Source of the DNA: Porpolomopsis calyptriformis
Lineage: Eukaryota; Basidiomycota; Agaricomycetes; Agaricales; Hygrophoraceae
Assembly: GCA_951640195.1 (NCBI GenBank)
Contig: OX621174.1
Coordinates: 1,240,001-1,304,000, forward strand
Length of the DNA: 64,000 nt
Direction of reading: 5' to 3'
Below the pieces are notes generated by a model. That model was not told the DNA's origin. It was given only the letters and a program-made list of their open reading frames with translations, and ran no database searches. Made by a program: the position numbers and the translations under genes. Shown piece after piece: positions 52,774-63,395 of this stretch. Each line of letters starts with the position of its first letter. Within the stretch, counting starts at the first letter, position 1.

Positions 52774-53419
52774 GATGGAGGTGAATGTGAAGAGCTGTGC
52801 CGATCTTCGTGGCGGAGATCGGAAATCATGACCACCCTGCTTTCTCAGGTCTGAACGTTATAATATTTCCTTATCATCTGCCTACCCCATGCAACTCAAC
52901 ACGAGCTTCCTTTGATTACTTTCCTTTAACAGGCTCATAACTTTCGGCTTCCTTTGAAAGAGCACATGTCTATTCAGCGATTTGGTTGATCCTTTCAATA
53001 TTCTGGACAGCGAGGATGCAGTTGAGGAGGTCGATCACGCCAATCGCAGTCACAGTCACTTCCCAGCAGCTTTGGGATGAATCCTATCGGTTATCCAGCA
53101 TCGCTCATTCATCCAGCGTGGAAGTCTCCCTTCAAACCCACCGATGGCAATACAACCCTATTGGGCAGAATCGGCAAGACAGGATAGTGTCTGTTAATGT
53201 CGTTCTGCTGGCGGCAGTACTCGCATAGTGTAAACACTATCGAAATAGTCGCACAGTATGCTGGCACGGCACCTTAGTCCAACGTCTTGTAAAATTGACG
53301 ACTCAAGGCAACACTGGCATTCAATGCAAAAAAAATTTTAAAGCGAGAGATTTGAGTAAGAACAAACACCGAACTAGAGAACAGAAACTCCTGGCTATCA
53401 GACAGTGGGTTGGGAAAAG

Positions 53420-56400
53420 CTAGAGGGTACGAAAGTAGGTGTCCACGTATGTAAAATCAAGGATAATCATACGACCATCCTTTGTGCCAAAAACCGCACG
53501 AGCTCCGTTTGAAGCCAAACTCACCGGTCTGAAAGAGACCGGAATCCAACAAATGCGTCGATTCAGAGTGAGAGAGTGCACCCAGCCATCCAGTGTCATA
53601 TAACCAAATACTGGACTGGTTGGGTTTAGGTCGTTGGTAGACGACAATCCCCCAGATAAACTACAGGATTGAGCGATCGATTCAACACAGAAGGAATGGG
53701 TTTCAAGGATCTTCAGACTTGTACCAGTGAATGCTTCCGGTGGGAAAAGAGTTGCATCCCATACCCGAACATTATTGTCCAGGGATCCAGAAACGATACA
53801 CGTGCCATCAGGGGAAAATGCGACCGAGTTTACAGAACCAGAATGTCCCCTGAAAGTGTTCAGATGTGCACCGCTGACTGAGTCCCATAACCGAACAGTT
53901 TTGTCGGAGGATCCAGAAACGACACGCGTGCCATCGGGGGAAAATGCGACCGAATATACACAACCGGAATGTCCCATGAAAGTGTTTAGATGTGCACCAC
54001 TGACTGCGTCCCATAACCGAACAGTAGTGTCCCAGGATCCAGAAATGACACGCATCCCATCGGGGGAAAATGCGACCGAATTTACCCATTCGGAATGACC
54101 CTTGAAAGTGTTCAGATGTGCACCACTGACTGTGTCCCATAACTGAACAGTATTGTCAAAGGATCCAGAAACGATACGCGTGCCATCGGGCGAAAACGCG
54201 ACCGAATTTACCCAATGGGAATGACCCTTGAAAGTGTTCAGATGTGCACCACTGACTGCGTCCCATAACTGAACAGTATTGTCATTGGACCCAGAAGCGA
54301 TACGCGTGCCATCGAGGGAAAATACGACCGATTTTACCCAATGGGAGTGTCTATTGAAAGTGTTCTCATGTGTCCTAATGACTGCGTCCCATAACCGAAC
54401 AGTATTGTCGGAGGATCCAGAAACGATACGCGTGCCATTGGGTGAAAATGCAACCGAATTTACCCAATCGGAATGTCCGTTGAAAGTGTTCAGATGTGCA
54501 CCACTGGCTGCGTCCCATAATCGAACAGTATTGTCGCAGGATCCAGAAACGACACGCGTGCCATCGGGGGAAAATCCGACCGAAGATACCGAATTGGAAT
54601 GACCCTTGAAAGTGTTCAGATGTGCATCGCTGATTGCGTCCCATAGCCGAACAGTATTGTCGTTGGACCCAGAAACGATACGCATGCCATCGGGGGAAAA
54701 TGCGACCGAATTGGAATGACCTTTGAAAGTGAAAGTATCCAGATGTGCACCGCTGACTGCGTCCCATAACCGAACAGTTTTGTCGGAGGATCCAGAAACG
54801 ATACGCGTGCCATCGGGGGAAAATCCGACCCAGTGTACCGAATTGGAATGACCCTTGAAAGTGTTCAGATGAGGACCGCTGACTGCGTCCCATAACTGAA
54901 TGGTATTGTCGTTGGATCCAGAAACGATACGCATGCCATCGGGGGAAAATGCGACCGAATATACTGAATCGGAATGACCCTTGAAAGTATCCAGATGTGC
55001 ACCACTGACTGCGTCCCATAACCGAACAGTATTGTCGAAGGATCCAGAAACGATACGCGTGCCATCGGGGGAAAATCCGACCGAAGATACCGAATTGGAA
55101 TGACCCTTGAAAGTGTTCAGATGTGCACCGCTGATTGCGTCCCATAGCCGAACAGTATTGTCGTTGGACCCAGAAACGATACGTGTGCCATCGAGGGAAA
55201 AGGAGACTGATGTGATGGGATGGGAATGCGCTTCTATCACCCGTATGCATGAATTCCATCTCTCATCCAATCCATTATACACTTCTATCCGAATGTCCAT
55301 CTCTCTCCTATAGGTCTTCTTAATTAAGGTTTCTTCGGGGGTGAAGAGTAACGCAGAGTGGTATACTTGAAGAGAACAAGCGCTGATGATCGAGAAAAAT
55401 TCGAGGGTAAACCGCTCGCAATCACGAAGTAACATCATCGTGGCAGACACATCTCTGCCTGCTTTCTGTCAAACTTCATCAGTTTTGCGCACTGTAGAGT
55501 GGGTAAATCACGAACAGCAATCGCTTGTTGTGCCTTATCCAAGGCAAGCAGGCAATGTCGAAGATCTCCCATAAGACTCAGAGCTTCAACCCAATAAAGT
55601 AGATATTTCGAGCAAAACTCGTTCAGGGAGTCGATAAGAACGTCAACAGTCGCATTTTCTAGGTGCCAAGCCCAGTGACGACAGGCATATCGCAGTTCAG
55701 GTCTAATGCAAGTCATCACACGGGTCGGAAGGTCGTCCACCTCGCTATTCAACAACGATGGATTTCGTATTCCGCAGACATCTCGCTTCAGGCCTTTCAT
55801 AACAGTTAGGCAAGCACGCACGAGTAGAGTATGCTGCATTCCAGGGTTAACAACAAATTTAGGATTCTGGCATCGCACTGAGCTCGTTATGAAGTCGAAG
55901 AAGGATGGATGAAGCGTTCGAATCACTTGGCTATCATCATCTGGCACCAAGATCACCGAGTGAAGGTGACGCAGTGTCTCTTGCACTGTTCCCGATTGCA
56001 CACCTAGTAAACGTTCGACAGCAGGCGAACAGAGCGGATCACGAAGAAGAACAATAGTTCCTAGAATCTTCTTCAGCCGGCCAGAAAGTTTAGAGGATAT
56101 GGCAGGGAAAGCCTGATTCAACACTTGGATATATAATTGATCAAGGCCGTAGTCGGGTGATGAGGGTTCCGTGGCAGTAGTTGCATTACATAAAAGACGC
56201 GCAAGTTGATCTTTGGGGTTAGAATAGTTTGCATCCTCAATGAACCTGACCGAGGTAGATGCGAAGACGAAAAGCGCAGAAGACAAAACCGTCAGTGAAT
56301 GGATATCTGCTTCGGCAGGCCATCCGTCTTTGATACGATACAGCTCCCTCGTTAAAGCGAGTTTCGTTGATAGGTAGTGTTTGATATCGCTCTGTACGAC

Positions 56401-57298
56401 GCCTAACTCTACTTCGTGCAAAACGTATCGCCGAGTGACCGCGTTCAATTTGCTTGATTTAAAGACAGTGGTAATATGGCTTTCCGGCCGACTTGTCACC
56501 AAGAACTTTAATGGGAACAGCTCATTGACGTGACGGGAAAGTGATGATAAGATGATTGAAGTCGTCCTAGCCTCTTTGCACTCGTCGAGTGCATCCAATA
56601 CAACAACGTATGGAGACATTGAGTTTCTGAGAGTGCGAAGAGGTTTTATGATAAGCTCTTCGAGTTGATATGGAGGTGTGGAATAGCCAATGTCGGGATT
56701 TGCTCTCATAGCACGAGTGACCTGGTCTTTAAATAAAGGGTTGGAGATCCCAAGCTGGTGGGCGATACTGGTGAAGATAAGGTTCGGGTTACTGCAATCC
56801 GCATCGTCCCTTGAGCAAAAGAAGCTTGCGCCAAGCACACCACACGCTCTACACACTTCCGCAACGGTGAAAGCAATTGTCGTCTTCCCCGTCCCAGCCG
56901 ATCCATTGATCCAAAACACACAAGTATCGCCCGAAACAGCGGCGGCGTCTCGGTTTAAAACGGGATCATAATCAGGTTGTCCATCGCCAATACCAATCCA
57001 GCGAAAAATCTGATTAAGAATCTCGGTCCTTGTTCCTTCCAAGCATTGCGTTCGATCTTTGCAGTTGAAGGCAGAAAAGAGGGCACGGGGGAGGTGGTCT
57101 CCTCGAATGACAGTCATTTTCATATATATCGCTTTTGCGAATGCAGTGCCAGACGAAATCACCGTCCAGGCTGGTCACAGCTCGCTATGGTGTCAACTCA
57201 CCTTGCGGATACACATGAACGTTTTGGGTGTTGAAGTTGTACTGATCTCGCCCGGCAAGATTAACCGTGCTATCGTGGATATGCGAAGGGGCACTCAT
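53420..57298 (-). CDS. NLR-like NACHT-WD40 protein, copy B, apparently intact
   Basis: The start at 57298 gives a 32-residue leader, MSAPSHIHDSTVNLAG then RDQYNFNTQNVHVYPQ. After intron 1 come LPRALFSAFNCKDRTQCLEG, RTEILNQIFRWIG, the P-loop INGSAGTGKTTIAF, FFCSRDDADC, SIAHQLGISNPLF, YVVVLDALDECKEARTT (Walker B) and FLVTSRPESHITTVF (the RPE block). A winged-helix-like region (LLRDPLCSPAVERLLG) follows. A 53-nt intron (55459-55511) leads to the linker and twelve WD40 repeats ending in GSxDNTVRLWDA units, then a tail ending VDTYFRTL at 53420. The NACHT frame is open throughout. The intron-1 acceptor is cgag here and ccag in copy A, which may weaken splicing. Fungal NACHT-WD40 proteins (HET-E/HET-D type) sense ligands with variable WD repeats and trigger cell death. 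Confidence 0.85.
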
Positions 57299-57995
57299 GA
57301 TGGAGGTGAATGTGAAGTGCTGTATCGAGCGGAGATTGGAAAATCACACGAGGTCTGAATCAGACCGAAGTCGGTTCTTGTTATTCCTCCCTGATTGTGT
57401 GTTATTCCTTATCGTCTTTCACAATTTGTGTCCAAATGAGTAGAGTTGGGCAACGAGAACATGAAATTGACCTTGTATAATCCGTTGCCAGGGTGGTGAA
57501 AGCTCTTCCGGGCTGCATGAAATTCAGTTCTTCGGTACAGGCTTGCATGCGCCGTCTCCCTACATCATCATCCCAACTGGCGACTACATTATTCGTTAGG
57601 AACAAGGTCAGCGGTTTCTATCCTGGATGCAAGTGGACAGCTTGTTCTCCAGGGAAGCAACACCGGTGATCGGCTCTACGTCAGCGCACCTCCCCCCTCT
57701 GAAGCGCAGACCAGAGTCATAACATATCAGTAAGTCGATTCTTTAAATTAATCTCCATCGACTTGATCGAATTCTCCAGAGTCTTCCTTGCCCAATCTCA
57801 GAACATGGTTTTCGATCTCTACAGCGGATAGTCTAATGATAAGACGCCGGCATGTCCAGATGTTCTACTCTTGTATGGATCAGTGACGCTTGACAGGTTT
57901 TTGTTGTCAACAACGCAATAATAAACCATCCAGGTTACTCACCAAGCATGGTATTTTGACTGTGCGTGAGGGTTCACAAAGATATGTCATTCTGG
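57299..57995. other. NLR copy B upstream region and left part of the insertion
   Basis: From the start codon to about 57420 the sequence aligns with the copy A promoter (aggtctgaa... and ttccttatc). Beyond about 57425 the alignment is lost and inserted sequence begins. No gene was recognised before the integrase end at 57996. Confidence 0.45.
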
Positions 57996-60510
57996 CTAAC
58001 AATGAAACATGAGAGAATACATCACGGTAAAAACAACCCAAACATTTTCGTAAGAAAGTCCGGCAACATGAAGAGAGTCGAAAACAGCTTGAGCACGCCG
58101 TGAAAACTCGGCGGAGGTGAAGTTCAGCAAGGCTTCACCGCCTAGCTCTGCTTTCATTGTTCTGATCAGATCCTGATCGACCGGAATCAAGCAGTTTCAG
58201 CCACCCCATGTTTCGGGTAGGCTAAATGCCTGATTCCGCGACATGCCTGATGGCCCAGGTTTGTTGTGCATTCGTCTTGTCCGCACGCCATTGCGAAATT
58301 CCACAAATTTGTCGGCTTCTTGCTGGAGTAGGGTACCCCATAGCCAACCACAAAGCTCCCTGCCAAAAGATGGTGTCAGTAGAATAACAAGTGAGAAATA
58401 CTAACGTACCTTTGGTTTGCGTCGTCGAGATCACATTTCCCATCGTCGATGCCAGCCTTGTAAAAGACAATAGCGTTATCGGTGAAATCGGATCGCATCC
58501 GGGCCCACCCACTCTTGGTAGAGATGTTATGTGTGCCATGAAGATAAACGTGTGCGGGAAGCACATTGTTGTCTAGTTGTGGGCAAAAGCGTTCTCTGTA
58601 TCGGTCAAACAATCAGTTACTGTAGCGAATGAAGAAAGAACTGTCAAACCTTAGAGCGGTGACGATTCCGACCAGTGTCTCTGAACCGCAATCCGTCGAC
58701 AGTTGCATAGGTATGCCTAATGAGAGGATCAGTCAGTCGCAAGGGAGAAATTCGGAGAGAACATGCCGCCCTGTCTTTCCACAACATCAAGAAAGAGGTA
58801 CGAAACAATATCTGCGTCTCGGTTATTCGGTACAACATACAGTCCCAAGAATTTGCCGGTAGCATCATCAACAAAGCCGTAGATCGGAAAATCGATTGCC
58901 TTGAGGTTATCGTGGCCGTCTGCAGCCCATCGCTCATTTGGTCCAATTGGGTGTTTTGGAAATCGGAGTATTTTCTTCATGCACGGTTGGTGAAGGTCGA
59001 ATCCTTCCGAACTATGCATGATAGTCCGAACACCCTGACGTCGCGCAGGATCTTTATCCAATTCCTGCAGTACGAGCTGTTCGAGTTCGGCTGCAGGCAT
59101 ATCTTTCTTGACAGAGATACTGCCCTTGAGCGCAAGTTCCCTCCGGCGCCGCTTGACTGTAGGTGCACTATGGAATGGAATCAGTGGCAGTCTACCATAG
59201 TTATAATACATGAATTTACTAATGCTTACCTCATTTCAATTCCATATTCAGCCTTGAGACGTTCAGATATGACTTTGTTATTGGTGAGTTTCTCGCGATG
59301 ATATTTTTCTAGTGCCTGTCGAAGCGTGGGGTCATCTGCCTTTACTGGATGCACATCCATGGGTCATTGTGAAATTTGAGAAGGCAAACAACATGACCAT
59401 GTACTTACGCGTTACGCCATACTGGTTGCGTCCCGCAGGCATGGTTTCAGGGTGAGACTAGTCACACTGTCGCTTGTCAGTTCAAAAATGAACATTGGAT
59501 ATTAAGTCGGAGAGGGAACTTACTTCTGATCGCAAACCTCTTTGGACAAGGTCTTTCAAGCTGCGAAACAGATCTTTCAACCCTCTAAACGGTAAAGAAC
59601 TGGTGTGTTCGCCGAAGTAGCCAATTATAAACCATCAACGACCGATGGTGTGATATCGCGTAGTGAATCATTACACTGCATGAGGTGAGCGGGCGCAAAG
59701 GGAATAATCTAGCTGATATCTTCCTGTCTGTTCCGCGCAGCCACGGTGCACTGGCAAGTAATTATACCGCCAGCTTTCTCGAGATCTTAATTACAGATTT
59801 GAAGCTTCAAGAGCGTGTTGGGAAGTATTGCCCACCCTGAAGTGCGCAGACTTGATGGAAAGGCGTAAACTGGATGTTTGATTCCATCATGAACATCTTC
59901 TAGGAGGCGGACCCGGAGCGCGAGACTTCTCAAACGATGACTGATGGGTGAGTGTCTTGCTGTCTCTTAACCTTGACGATAAATCTTTTTTCGGTATAGA
60001 ACATAAAATATCGTCTTACAAAACCTTGCTTTGGGACAGTATCTACGTAGGTGAGTATCACGCTGTCATCTGCGATTACTGAACTCTCCAAAGAGCGTGT
60101 CTGCCACATCTTCCACGCTGGCCCCCTTAACTTGCAGTTCTCTCTCACCCCTTAGCAGGGCTGTTTCCTTCCACGTGGAATTGATGGCGTTCTCGCTGAC
60201 TTTGGTTCGGATATGTGAGGAAGGCCTCCGAAAGCCAGTTTGAAATTCTAGCTTATCTTTATTTTCAGGTGCAAGGCGGTCTGGTCGACAATTGCATTGT
60301 CTGGACAACAAATATGGCCAAGTAAGTTCAGCGAAAGCATGTCCTTCCACGTGAACTCATTGAGCTTCACAGAATTGCAAATGACAACGGCCTGCCTCTG
60401 GACGACAGTTTTGTGAAAGATTTGGTAGAGGCTCAATTTTACGAACGGATGAGGAATCTCTTCTATCTCGCAGTTTCGATATCACTATTCTCGTGCTGCT
60501 ACCACACAAG
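57425..60510. mobile_element. 3.1-kb insertion carrying an integrase, splitting NLR unit B
   Basis: In unit A the NLR promoter and the end piece are adjacent. In unit B about 3.1 kb separates them, and that segment contains the integrase-like gene at 57996-59443. Candidate short inverted ends are caatttgtgtcc near 57422 and its near-complement ccacacaagttg near 60499 (ten of twelve match). No target duplication was confirmed, and the segment also holds 1 kb of unassigned DNA, so exact borders are uncertain. Confidence 0.45.
57996..59443 (-). pseudogene. Integrase-core (DDE-type) transposon protein with a premature TGA
   Basis: Minus-strand exons: MPAGRNQYGVTRKADDP, LRQALEKYHREKLTNNKVIS, RLKAEYGIEM, SAPTVKRRRRELALKG (helix-turn-helix-like N-terminus), RQGVRTIMHSSEGFDLHQP, GPNERWAADGHDNLKAIDFP (first Asp), YGFVDDATGKFLGLYVVPNN, MPMQLSTDCGSETLVGIVT (second Asp), HGTHNISTKSGWARMRSDF, YKAGIDDGKCDLDDANQR, ELCGWLWGTLLQQEADKF and GPSGMSRNQAFSLPETWGG. 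Then comes TGA (58197-58199), then NCLIPVDQDLIRTMKAELGG. The frame continues perfectly after the stop, and related proteins have WGGRN here, so one CGA-to-TGA change explains it. This family of fungal integrase-like proteins belongs to poorly described DNA elements. Where relatives have a Glu before RGW, this copy reads STKSGW. Confidence 0.75.
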
Positions 60511-60960
60511 TTGCTGATTCCCTTACCAGGCCCATAACCTTCTACTTCCCTCGAAATTTGTCTAGCGATTTGGGTGATCCTTTCAAGGATGCAGTTGAGG
60601 AAGTCGATTACAGTCACCTCCCAGCAACCTTGGCATACATCCTCAAGCATCTTATGGGTTATCCTGCAGCGCTCGTTCACCTAACATGGATCACTCTTTC
60701 AACCAGCACCATTACTGGCCAGAATAGGCAAGAATGAAACCCATTCATAGACGTAGCCACATGAATGACAAGGCTGCCGGAAAAATCACTGTTTTACTGT
60801 TCCTGCTGCCATTTCTCGCATAGACGATCCTATCCACTTCCAGTCCGATTTCAAGTGACTTTGGACGACGTTCGATCCTACATTAACCTGTTATCATATC
60901 GCTACAATAATAATATGAATGCGATTACAAAAAGAATACACAACCTCTCAAGCTTTCATC
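59444..60960. other. Unassigned region with fragmentary minus-strand frames
   Basis: Minus-strand frames at 59930-60436 (for example FTWKDMLSLNLLGHICC and KGASVEDVADTLFGEFSNRR) show no family match and break repeatedly. At 60515-60745 lies the piece homologous to 52890-53200; its minus-strand frame (THKMLEDVCQGCWEVTVIDF then NCILERITQIARQI) looks like a helical protein end that is further decayed in the other copy. This may be the remains of the gene that once lay upstream of the NLR. Confidence 0.35.
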
Positions 60961-63298
60961 TTAGACCTCCTGCTCATAAGCATCCTCCCATCCGAGCCCA
61001 ACATCATCTCCCCTATCACTCTCCTCCTCCCCATCCGCATCTTCATCCCCATCGTCCTCGGTGACACCTAGTGTTCCCGGACGAGACGGCGTCGGGGGTG
61101 GTACCTTCCCAATATTCCCACTTTCCTCTTCAATAACCAGCCCAAACTCTTCCTCCTCATTCTTCTCATCCAATGGCAAAGTAAACAGCCCGTCAATGGC
61201 ATCCTTTTCGTCCAAGCCTGTGACAGGCAAAGCACTGCCCTCAACGAAGAGATCCTTTAATGCCTCGTAATTAATTCGTTTGCTGTACTTTGGGTTCTTC
61301 TTGATCAAGTTGCGAACAGACTCGGCCGCCGTGTTCCCATGTGGAGTTGACGTATCCCGAGGTTTGTCCCTCTTCCTTCTCTGCAAAATTTCGTTTCAGC
61401 AACGGATAAACAATGATAAATAACGAAGCTCCCAAAAAAAGAAATGCTACGAGCGAGATACGAACTTTGCGGTTCTTGGTTGTGGCACCAGGATCTTCCC
61501 GATTATTTTTCGCTGAGAACATCCCATTGAGCAAAACATTCTCATAAACGCTTGCTACTTGGCATATAGAATCAACGTACCGGCGAGAGCTTCCAGGTAT
61601 TCTTTATTCAGCTCAACCCATACACGTTCTTTGATCCGGACCTCCTCATCGGTGAGCAAGAATCGATTCAGTTCATCTTCATCCAGACCCAATAGTTCGT
61701 CGCCAACAGTAATCTGTAGTAGCCGTCGTTGTTCCGCCTCATCGAGTGCTTCGCTGAGAACAGAGCCTTGAGGATTTTGTAGAAACGTCGAGACTTCTTC
61801 GGCGAGGGCGATCGTCGCCGCTTCGTCCACTTCCGTCGTTGGCGGGTAAAGTAGGGGCCCAGGAGATGAGGTCCGATTCGGATCGGACGGCTGCGAGGGA
61901 GGTAGAAGGGCGGGATCGATGTTCAGGTTTGGGTCGTAATCAGGAATGAATAGCGGAGGGGCGTCAATTGCTCCTGCAAGAATACTCTCGTTCAGGAGAG
62001 CGGGGTCGATCATTGAGTGTGTTTGCAGAGGAAGATTGAGATCGATCGCGTTCTCATCCTGCTCATGCTCTATACGCTTCCGCTTCCCCCTTGTCTTCCC
62101 ACCTTTCTTCTTACCATTGCTTTTCGGATCATCATTCGCTCCATCCATCTTTCCACTAGCACCCGCCACCTTTGCCTCTTCCTTTTCCTTTCCCTTCGTG
62201 AACGCGGGAGGATCCATCTCCTCATCGAGCCAAACACTCCTGAAATCCGCCAAAGTCAAACTTCCACTCGGCGTCTTCTTGAATTCCTCCAGCCGCTTCT
62301 TCAACGTGGTGTCCGCGATTTTCACTACCTGGACGATCTCCTCTACGCTTCGTCGAAAGTTGTTCATTCGTGCCGCAAGGAGGAGCGCCGCGCCGCAGAT
62401 GCCGGCGGGGCGCCTGCCTTTGGTCATCCAGTCCCGGTCGAAGCGTTGAACGAGCCGCACGGCGTCGTGCGCTACGATGTGCGTCTCATCGCCAAATTCA
62501 AGCAAGGCGGCAAACCGCGAAATGTAATGCGAGGGGTCGACCAACGGGAGCCGAAGATTGAGGGTTCGCACGAGTTGGAGATAGGTCTGCCCGAGTTCAA
62601 AGACGTTGACCTGCACAGATTGAGTTTTTAGTCAATTTCAAGTGACGAAACGGGGAATAGAACGAGAAGATCTACCTGGAGAAGATCAGAGAAATCGATG
62701 AGCATGTAATTCCGCGTCTCCTTCTGCCTGCATGCAACGTACAAGCAAACGGCGACAACGTCGAGGCTCCTGCGACCCTTTGTGAATTTGTGCTCAACTG
62801 CTAGGGTGTACAGGCGAGTTGCTGCGAGACAGACGACGTCGGACAGGCGGAAAACGGTGGCTATGTTTTGTATATTCTTGCTAGCTAGAAGGGACTTTTA
62901 ATGAGTCATATCAATGATCGTCGACGGAGGATTGAAACTCGCCGTTGGCGATAGTTTGCTCCCTAGATTCGTTGCTACATCTATTCCCGAACGGTCCATT
63001 CATCCTCGCGTGGGCTTGGGAAGAGCATCGGCACGATGACAAAAAGATATGGGCGGGAGAACGCACTGGCACCCTGTGCGACGAAGGACCCTTGGACCAT
63101 CGCCGCTCCCGCATTGGTCTCACCGAAGGTGACTTCATTGACAATCGTATTTTCCTCCACAACAGTCCCGCATTTGACGCAGAAGCCGTTTCCAGCAGCG
63201 GTGTCGTATTCGATGACAACACCGCCGCAGTCATTGCATATCGTCTGCAAGCATGATTACAATAAAAAGACAGCAGAAGACATCAGACTGCTCACCAT
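60961..63298 (-). CDS. BRF1: BRF1, TFIIB-related subunit of RNA polymerase III factor TFIIIB
   Basis: Splicing gives MTICNDCGGVVIEYDTA, CVKCGTVVEENTIVNEVTFG, ETNAGAAMVQGSFVAQGA (zinc ribbon, C-x2-C...C-x2-C, and the BRF-specific VTFGET block). The two cyclin folds follow: IQNIATVFRLSDVVCLAATR, YTLAVEHKFTKGRRSLDVVA, CLYVACRQKETRNYMLIDFS; then YLQLVRTLNLRLPLVDPSHY, DWMTKGRRPAGICGAALLLA and RSVEEIVQVVKIADTTLKKR. A low-complexity region leads to EVRIKERVWVELNKEYLEAL and KRINYEALKDLF (BRF homology block II) and an acidic tail ending at 60961. BRF1 recruits Pol III to tRNA and 5S genes. The first exon is just the ATG (63296-63298); a 51-nt intron (63245-63295, gtgagc...ttgcag) follows. Confidence 0.92.
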
Positions 63299-63395
63299 GA
63301 GTTTACAAGTACCTGCAGATGATTCAGAGTCAATTTACCTGAAGCCGTCATCACGTGATGATGTAACTCTCGGTCTTGGAAATATTCGAGCAACC
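63299..63395. promoter_or_regulatory. Bidirectional promoter, BRF1 / secreted Cys-rich protein
   Basis: 97 nt between opposite starts. It contains a 12-nt palindrome, catcacgtgatg, at 63349-63360 (E-box CACGTG in an ATCACGTGAT context). Confidence 0.45.

Larger units (their letters stand above)
49268..60745. repeat. Tandem duplication of an NLR unit (A: 49268-53222; B: 53223-60745)
   Basis: Both units start (3' side) with the same sequence (cta t/c cgaaatagtcgcaca, at 49275 and 53230). They continue with a near-identical 3' flank (gacattcaatgcaa), a NACHT-WD40 gene and its promoter, and end with a homologous upstream stretch (gcgatttgg(t/g)tgatcctttcaa and ggatgcagttgagga) at about 52890-53200 and 60515-60745. 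Unit B contains an extra 3.1 kb between promoter and end piece. Confidence 0.75.
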
